From Clostridiales bacterium (GTDB lineage Bacteria > Actinomycetota > Coriobacteriia > Anaerosomatales > SLCP01): a stretch of 37,110 nt of DNA. The notes under the pieces are model-generated. The model did no database searches. It had not been told where the DNA came from and worked only from the letters and a program-made list of their open reading frames with translations. This document shows positions 33,320-37,110 of the stretch, in pieces; position 1 is the stretch's first letter; the number at the start of each line of letters is the position of its first letter. The position numbers were made by a program, and so were the translations under genes. The stretch is from the NCBI GenBank assembly GCA_018333995.1, contig JAGXSG010000015.1:1-37110 (forward strand). Reading direction: 5' to 3'.

Positions 33320-35468
33320 GTTCGTCCTCCCCCCGGGCCGGTGACGGCGGAAGCATCGGGCGCATGGCATTCAGTGCAACACCCACCGTCGTCAGGTTGT
33401 GAAGCAGCGCAATTGTGCTCGGCTGAACTCGGCCGACGAGACCCAAACCGAGGTACCCTGTGTTGAGCGCCACGCTCGACCCGAAGTTCTGCCGTATGCG
33501 CCTGAGCGTCGTCTGCGCAATCTGCCGAGCGACAAGGAGCTCAGAGAGTTCATCTCCCAACAGCACGACGTCTGACACTTCGCGCGCCAAGTCCGCTCCA
33601 TCACGCATCGCTACGCCGACATCGGCGGCCGAGAGTGCCGGGGAGTCATTGACGCCGTCCCCCACCATGAGCACTATGTGCCCTTCGGCCTGGAGCTCAC
33701 GCACTATGTCGGCCTTATCCATCGGCATGACCTGGGCCCGCCACTCCTCGATACCAGCGGCGGCCGCAATCGTGGCCGCCGTTGCCGGAGTGTCACCCGT
33801 GAGCATGATAACCCGCTCGATACCCTGTTCCCTGAGACCGCGCACCACTTCAGCGGCCTCCTCGCGCATCGGGTCTTCTATGCAAAGCGCGCCAACGAGC
33901 TCGCCGTCGACCGCGAGGTGCAGCAGCGAGTAGCCCTGCCTTGCCCAGCGCTCGACTTCCTCATGCTTCCTCTCATCGAGCGCAATTCCCTCGTCCTCAT
34001 GCACAAAGTGCCGACTCCCCACAAGAACCCGTTTTCCATCGAGCCGCGAAGCGACACCATGTGCGACGACGTATTCGACCTCGGCGTGCTCCTCGTGATG
34101 ATCGATCCCGGCGGCCTCAGCGCTCCTCACGACCGCGCGGGCGACCGGGTGCGGGAAGTGCTCCTCAAGACATGCCGAGAGGCGCAGCACATCGTCAGCG
34201 TCCCACGCGTCGAACGGCACTACGTGCGCAACGCGCGGCTGGGCCCGAGTCAGCGTTCCCGTCTTGTCGAAGACGCAGACCGTTGCCGTCGCCATCGACT
34301 CGATGAATCGCCCGCCCTTCACGAGCACCCCCGCGCGGGCAGCTTCACGCATGCTCGTCAGAACGGCAAGCGGAGTGGCGAGCCTGATGGCGCACGAGTA
34401 GTCCACAAGCAACACCGACGCCGCCCTCGACAGATTCCGGGTAAGGAGGAACACGAGAGCGGCGAGCCAGAAGTTGAACGGCACTATCTTGTCGGCGAGC
34501 GCGTCAGCCCGGCTCTCCACATTGGCCTTGCGTGACTCGGACTCCTCGATGAAACGCACAATCTGGTTCACGCGTGTCTCGGCACCGACACGTGTCGGCC
34601 GGATGTAGAGCACGCCATCTTCGACCACACTTCCCGCGCAGACGCTCGCGCCAACGCCACGCAGGACCGGAAGAGCTTCCCCCGTCATCGCCGACTGGTT
34701 GACGCTTGCGTCACCCGCCGTGACGACGCCATCAACGGGTATGGAGGAACCGGTGCGAACGACGACCTCGTCACCGTGCTCAAGCTCTAGGAGGGAGATG
34801 TGCAGTTCAATGTCTCCCCGCCGCACCCAGACGGTATCGACGTCAACTACCAGGCTTCTGGCGAGGCTTGCGCGAGACTCTCGCCTCGTCCACTCCTCGA
34901 GCGTCCTTCCCAAAGCGAACATGAGGGTGATCGTCCCCACCGCGCGGAAGTCACGGCGTGCCAGTGAGATACCGATTGCGACAGCGTCGAGCACGTCCAC
35001 GTTGATGCGCCCGCGCCGAAAGGCGCGCACCCCGTTGCGCAAGTACGGCAGCGCGCGGAGTAACGACACGAACGCCTTGACGACAGGCGGCAGCAAAGGC
35101 CTGATGGCTACGTACGCGAAAAAACGCATCCAGCCGCCGCTCCCTGCCTGGCTCAGGGTCATGCCCGCGTCTTGCGCGGACTCCTGGCGATCGCCGTCGA
35201 GCGATACGGAGTAGCGGCCCAGGCGGCGCGCGATACCGAGCGCCGGGGTCGGCTCGTAGCCAGCAAGACCCGCACACACCTGTTCCCGGGCGGAGGGCTC
35301 GAACACTATGAGAACGTTTCCAGTGCGTCCGCTTATCGTGATTGAGCGAACGACACCGGTACCGCCAAGCAAGGGGATAAGATCGCGCGCGGTCTCCTCG
35401 GAAACGAGCTGCGGGGAAACCCTCACCCGCAACCGGCCCGGTAGCTCATGCGCGATCCGAAAGTGCAT
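33309..35468 (-). CDS. P1B-type ATPase with HMA-2-like N-terminus and YSC in place of CPC
   Basis: A 719-residue cation-transporting P-type ATPase. The N-terminal domain (HELPGRLRVRVSP, 1-75) is an HMA-like fold lacking GMxCxxC. The actuator has TGEALPV, the phosphorylation motif is VFDKTGTLT, the nucleotide-binding HP motif is EEHFPHPVARA, and the hinge is MVGDGVNDSPALSAADVGVAM. The transmembrane ion-binding motif, usually CPC before ALGLATP, reads YSC (DYSCAIRLATP), so the transported ion is unlikely to be the usual copper or zinc. The ribosome binding site is weak. It lies 9 bases after the small membrane protein gene and overlaps the HMA-2-like gene. Confidence 0.88.
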   Translation of the reverse strand: MHFRIAHELPGRLRVRVSPQLVSEETARDLIPLLGGTGVVRSITISGRTGNVLIVFEPSAREQVCAGLAGYEPTPALGIARRLGRYSVSLDGDRQESAQDAGMTLSQAGSGGWMRFFAYVAIRPLLPPVVKAFVSLLRALPYLRNGVRAFRRGRINVDVLDAVAIGISLARRDFRAVGTITLMFALGRTLEEWTRRESRASLARSLVVDVDTVWVRRGDIELHISLLELEHGDEVVVRTGSSIPVDGVVTAGDASVNQSAMTGEALPVLRGVGASVCAGSVVEDGVLYIRPTRVGAETRVNQIVRFIEESESRKANVESRADALADKIVPFNFWLAALVFLLTRNLSRAASVLLVDYSCAIRLATPLAVLTSMREAARAGVLVKGGRFIESMATATVCVFDKTGTLTRAQPRVAHVVPFDAWDADDVLRLSACLEEHFPHPVARAVVRSAEAAGIDHHEEHAEVEYVVAHGVASRLDGKRVLVGSRHFVHEDEGIALDERKHEEVERWARQGYSLLHLAVDGELVGALCIEDPMREEAAEVVRGLREQGIERVIMLTGDTPATAATIAAAAGIEEWRAQVMPMDKADIVRELQAEGHIVLMVGDGVNDSPALSAADVGVAMRDGADLAREVSDVVLLGDELSELLVARQIAQTTLRRIRQNFGSSVALNTGYLGLGLVGRVQPSTIALLHNLTTVGVALNAMRPMLPPSPARGEDERGR

Positions 35469-35477
35469 CGGGCGCGG

Positions 35478-35744
35478 CTACGCCTTCTCGCCTGTCGCGG
35501 CGGGCACGCCTGGCTCCGTTCGCTTGTTCTGGATGTCTTGCGCCTCGGCCACGATGTCTTCGATCTGCTCTTTGGCGGTCTCGGCCATCATGAGCGCACG
35601 ATCCTTGACATCAAGCCCACGGCTAATCAGATCGGCTGCGGCAGGACGCAGTCTGTCCTTCTCCCGGCCGTACAACGCAGCGGCGACCACACCTAGCGCG
35701 ATGCCTCCCGCTAGATACAGTCCCTTATGGTAGCCCTCGCCCAT
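35478..35744 (-). CDS. Small single-helix membrane protein (YtxH-like)
   Basis: An 88-residue protein with one membrane helix (LYLAGGIALGVVAAALYG) followed by a charged amphipathic helix (KDRALMMAETAKEQIEDIVAE) that could form a coiled coil. Similar small proteins often precede HMA-2/P-type ATPase genes; the role is unknown. The start at 35744 has GAAAGGGG 6 bases upstream. First gene of the three-gene ATPase operon, with a promoter about 90-120 bases upstream. Confidence 0.75.
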   Translation of the reverse strand: MGEGYHKGLYLAGGIALGVVAAALYGREKDRLRPAAADLISRGLDVKDRALMMAETAKEQIEDIVAEAQDIQNKRTEPGVPAATGEKA

Positions 35745-35835
35745 CGTTTACCCCTTTCCTCAATCCCATCCATCACGACGGTGCACACCAATCCTCGATA
35801 CAGCGATCGTGTCACAAACCGTGCGTCCTTCACAC

Positions 35836-35864
35836 AGTATACTTCCCGCACTTGGGTCTGACAC
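35836..35864 (-). promoter_or_regulatory. Promoter of the ATPase operon
   Basis: On the minus strand GTGTCA (-35) is followed after 17 bases by TATACT (-10), about 90 bases upstream of the small membrane protein start. A second -10-like TAGAAT occurs at 35879-35884. Confidence 0.5.
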
Positions 35865-35930
35865 GTCATAGTTCACCCATTCTAACACCCATTGCTAGCC
35901 ACTGCGAAGTTTCTGTTCTGTCGGAGCACG

Positions 35931-35961
35931 AAAAGACAGGCCCCGAAATCGGAACCTGCCT
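35931..35961 (-). terminator. Intrinsic terminator of the tRNA operon
   Basis: The minus strand forms a 13-bp stem (AGGCAGG-TT-CCGA paired with TCGG-GG-CCTGTCT, with three G-T pairs) around a two-base centre, followed directly by TTTT. It begins 11 bases after the CCA end of tRNA-Lys. Confidence 0.85.
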
Positions 35962-35971
35962 CGACTGTTGA

Positions 35972-36047
<76 letters not shown>

Positions 36048-36125
36048 GAAAACGCTCCGCTATTCTATCGCCTTACCGAGGAAATGCAAGCGGCCCGCTA
36101 CTGTGCGCGGGCCGCGATGCGCGCA

Positions 36126-36203
36126 TGGGGTGGGTAACGGGACTCGAACCCGCGACCTTCGGAGCCACAGTCCGACGCTCTAACCAACTGAGCTACACCC
36201 ACC
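36126..36203 (-). tRNA. tRNA-His (anticodon GUG)
   Basis: Acceptor GTGGGTG/TACCCAC with the His-specific extra G at -1 opposite discriminator C, anticodon loop CTGTGGC (anticodon GTG), T-arm GGGTTCGAGTCCC and encoded CCA. Confidence 0.95.
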
Positions 36204-36215
36204 ATGTGAAGACAG

Positions 36216-36292
36216 TGGCACGCCCGGAGGGATTCGAACCCCCGACCTAGAGATTAGAAGTCTCCCGCTCTATCCAGCTGAGCTACGGGCGC
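36216..36292 (-). tRNA. tRNA-Arg (anticodon UCU)
   Basis: Acceptor GCGCCCG/CGGGCGT, anticodon loop CTTCTAA (anticodon TCT), T-arm GGGTTCGAATCCC and encoded CCA. Confidence 0.95.
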
Positions 36293-36354
36293 ACATCACG
36301 CGTCCGAGGGAGTGCCAAGGCGACACGGTACCCTTCGACGCTTCTGGTTGTCAA

Positions 36355-36430
36355 TGGAGCGGCGGACGGGACTCGAACCCGCAACAATCAGCTTGGAAGG
36401 CTGATGCTCTACCAATTGAACTACCGCCGC
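36355..36430 (-). tRNA. tRNA-Gly (anticodon UCC)
   Basis: Acceptor GCGGCGG/CCGCCGC, anticodon stem TCAGC/GCTGA with loop CTTCCAA (anticodon TCC), T-arm GGGTTCGAGTCCC and encoded CCA. Confidence 0.95.
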
Positions 36431-36435
36431 AAACC

Positions 36436-36512
36436 TGGTCGGGCTGGCCGGATTCGAACCGACGACCCTCTGCTCCCAAAGCAGATGCGCTACCAAGCTG
36501 CGCTACAGCCCG
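36436..36512 (-). tRNA. tRNA-Pro (anticodon UGG)
   Basis: Acceptor CGGGCTG/CAGCCCG, anticodon stem TCTGC/GCAGA with loop TTTGGGA (anticodon TGG), T-arm CGGTTCGAATCCG and encoded CCA. First tRNA of the operon. Confidence 0.95.
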
Positions 36513-36570
36513 ACTCGTTCGCCCCGGCCCGCGAGACCCTTACGGGCCGTCGTGCCCTAGGGCAAGGGAC

Positions 36571-36599
36571 AGTATAGGCACACACTGGCCGTGGGGCAA
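36571..36599 (-). promoter_or_regulatory. Promoter of the five-tRNA operon
   Basis: On the minus strand TTGCCC (-35), a 17-base spacer and TATACT (-10) lie about 60 bases upstream of tRNA-Pro. Between them and the tRNA, CGGCCCG and CGGGCCG can form a 7-bp leader hairpin, perhaps used in processing. Confidence 0.7.
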
Positions 36600-36639
36600 A
36601 CATCGCGCCACCGCATGGAAACCGCGGCACGGGAACCGG

Positions 36640-37110
36640 CTACCGGAACGAGAACTGCTTCGACACCTCTTCGGCAAGGGGAAGAAGCTCCTCGAAAGGG
36701 CCGCTCGGTGCCGAGAGGGTGAGCACCGCTCCGTCCTGCGCCCACGAGACAGCGGAAAACGGATACACTGCCGTGGTCGGGGTCTTGCCATCAGCGGCGA
36801 AGGAATCGTACTCTCCCCTGGTCCATCCGGAGCCGGGGAGTCCGTTGACGCTCACGCGGTGTTCAAAACGGTTGGTGTCGACCGGTACGGCTTTGACATC
36901 CTGCGCGCTCTTGTGGACACCTAGCACCAAGTCCCCGTAGAAGACATACACAATCCACTCGCCTGCGGACTCTCCTTCGCCGTAGTAGACGATCGTGCAC
37001 GCCTGTTCGCCGAGGGAGTTGGGTAGTTCGGGCTGGCTGTCCAGACCGCGCGCTACCTCGCCAGGAGTCCTGACTGCGGTGTACCCATTCAACTCAACCC
37101 ATTCCGGTGT
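36640..37110 (-). CDS. Hypothetical protein, C-terminal 156 residues (cut by right edge)
   Basis: The reading frame is open from the window edge to the stop at 36640. An internal TTG at 37092 could be read as a start, but the residues before it (TPEWVELNGYTAVRTPGEVA) continue naturally, so the gene probably begins outside. The visible part is soluble, rich in beta-strand-like segments (GEWIVYVFYGDLVLGVH, AVYPFSAVSWAQDGAVLTL) and ends EEVSKQFSFR. It resembles the C-terminal domain of secreted or membrane-anchored proteins that follow an anti-sigma-like region, but no family can be named. It is upstream of and codirectional with the tRNA operon. Confidence 0.6.
   Translation of the reverse strand, partial: TPEWVELNGYTAVRTPGEVARGLDSQPELPNSLGEQACTIVYYGEGESAGEWIVYVFYGDLVLGVHKSAQDVKAVPVDTNRFEHRVSVNGLPGSGWTRGEYDSFAADGKTPTTAVYPFSAVSWAQDGAVLTLSAPSGPFEELLPLAEEVSKQFSFR

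Noticed and set aside
35745-35971. Small gene in the gap between the ATPase operon and the tRNAs
   Set aside because: No frame with a start and ribosome binding site was found; the gap is explained by a terminator and promoters.

Overview
The window is 37.1 kb of high-GC bacterial chromosome. It encodes many membrane-anchored multiheme c-type cytochromes, a glutamine synthetase of the non-adenylylated Gram-positive type next to an orphan OmpR-type regulator, and a sulfur-trafficking/Hdr-like respiratory module. No rRNA, insertion sequence, phage gene or CRISPR array is visible. The combination suggests an anaerobic, respiring actinobacterium, possibly of the class Coriobacteriia (OPB41/Anaerosomatales-like). 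That placement is inferred from gene content only. Nearly all genes lie on the minus strand; the exceptions are a methyltransferase and two twin cytochromes.

Layout. 1-1052: two coupled genes for exported proteins, a lipoprotein cut by the left edge and a PepSY-like protein. 1182-3839: polA. 4052-4648: a small methyltransferase. 4679-6732: glnA followed by a GlnR-like response regulator, with a GlnR-box-like direct repeat upstream of glnA. 6884-13366: a seven-gene operon, in transcription order a tetraheme cytochrome, a Tat-exported four-cluster ferredoxin, an NrfD/PsrC-type quinone-site membrane protein, and cytochromes with about 11, 9, 9 and 6 hemes. 13633-15825: divergent from this operon, two tandem twin 12-heme cytochromes sharing a nearly identical 436-bp core. 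15841-17633: a 7TM-PAS sensor kinase that is frameshifted in this sequence. 17654-20068: thrS with a strong leader hairpin and a zinc-ribbon membrane protein. 20177-24226: valS-folC. 24566-27860: tig-clpP-clpX, followed upstream by a tRNA-Leu gene. 28033-32740: an operon of DsrE2, TusA, DsrM-like cytochrome b, DsrK/HdrD-like Fe-S protein, a small exported protein, HupE/UreJ-like protein and a transmembrane-anchor protein, preceded by a CsoR/CstR-like operator. 32897-35744: a P-type ATPase with HMA-2-like partners. 35972-36512: a five-tRNA operon (Pro, Gly, Arg, His, Lys in transcription order) with a clear promoter and terminator. 36640-37110: the end of another gene.

How the parts may work together. 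The 6.9-15.8 kb locus encodes roughly 63 heme sites around an NrfD/ferredoxin pair and contains no molybdopterin or other recognisable catalytic subunit. It looks like a quinol-linked conduit that moves electrons across or beyond the cell envelope, and it is the best candidate here for an undescribed system. The 28-33 kb operon links persulfide carriers (DsrE2, TusA) to a DsrMK/TmcBC-like membrane complex, and its promoter carries a sequence resembling the operator of persulfide- or copper-sensing repressors. The two loci together resemble a split and rearranged DsrMKJOP set without dsrAB in view.
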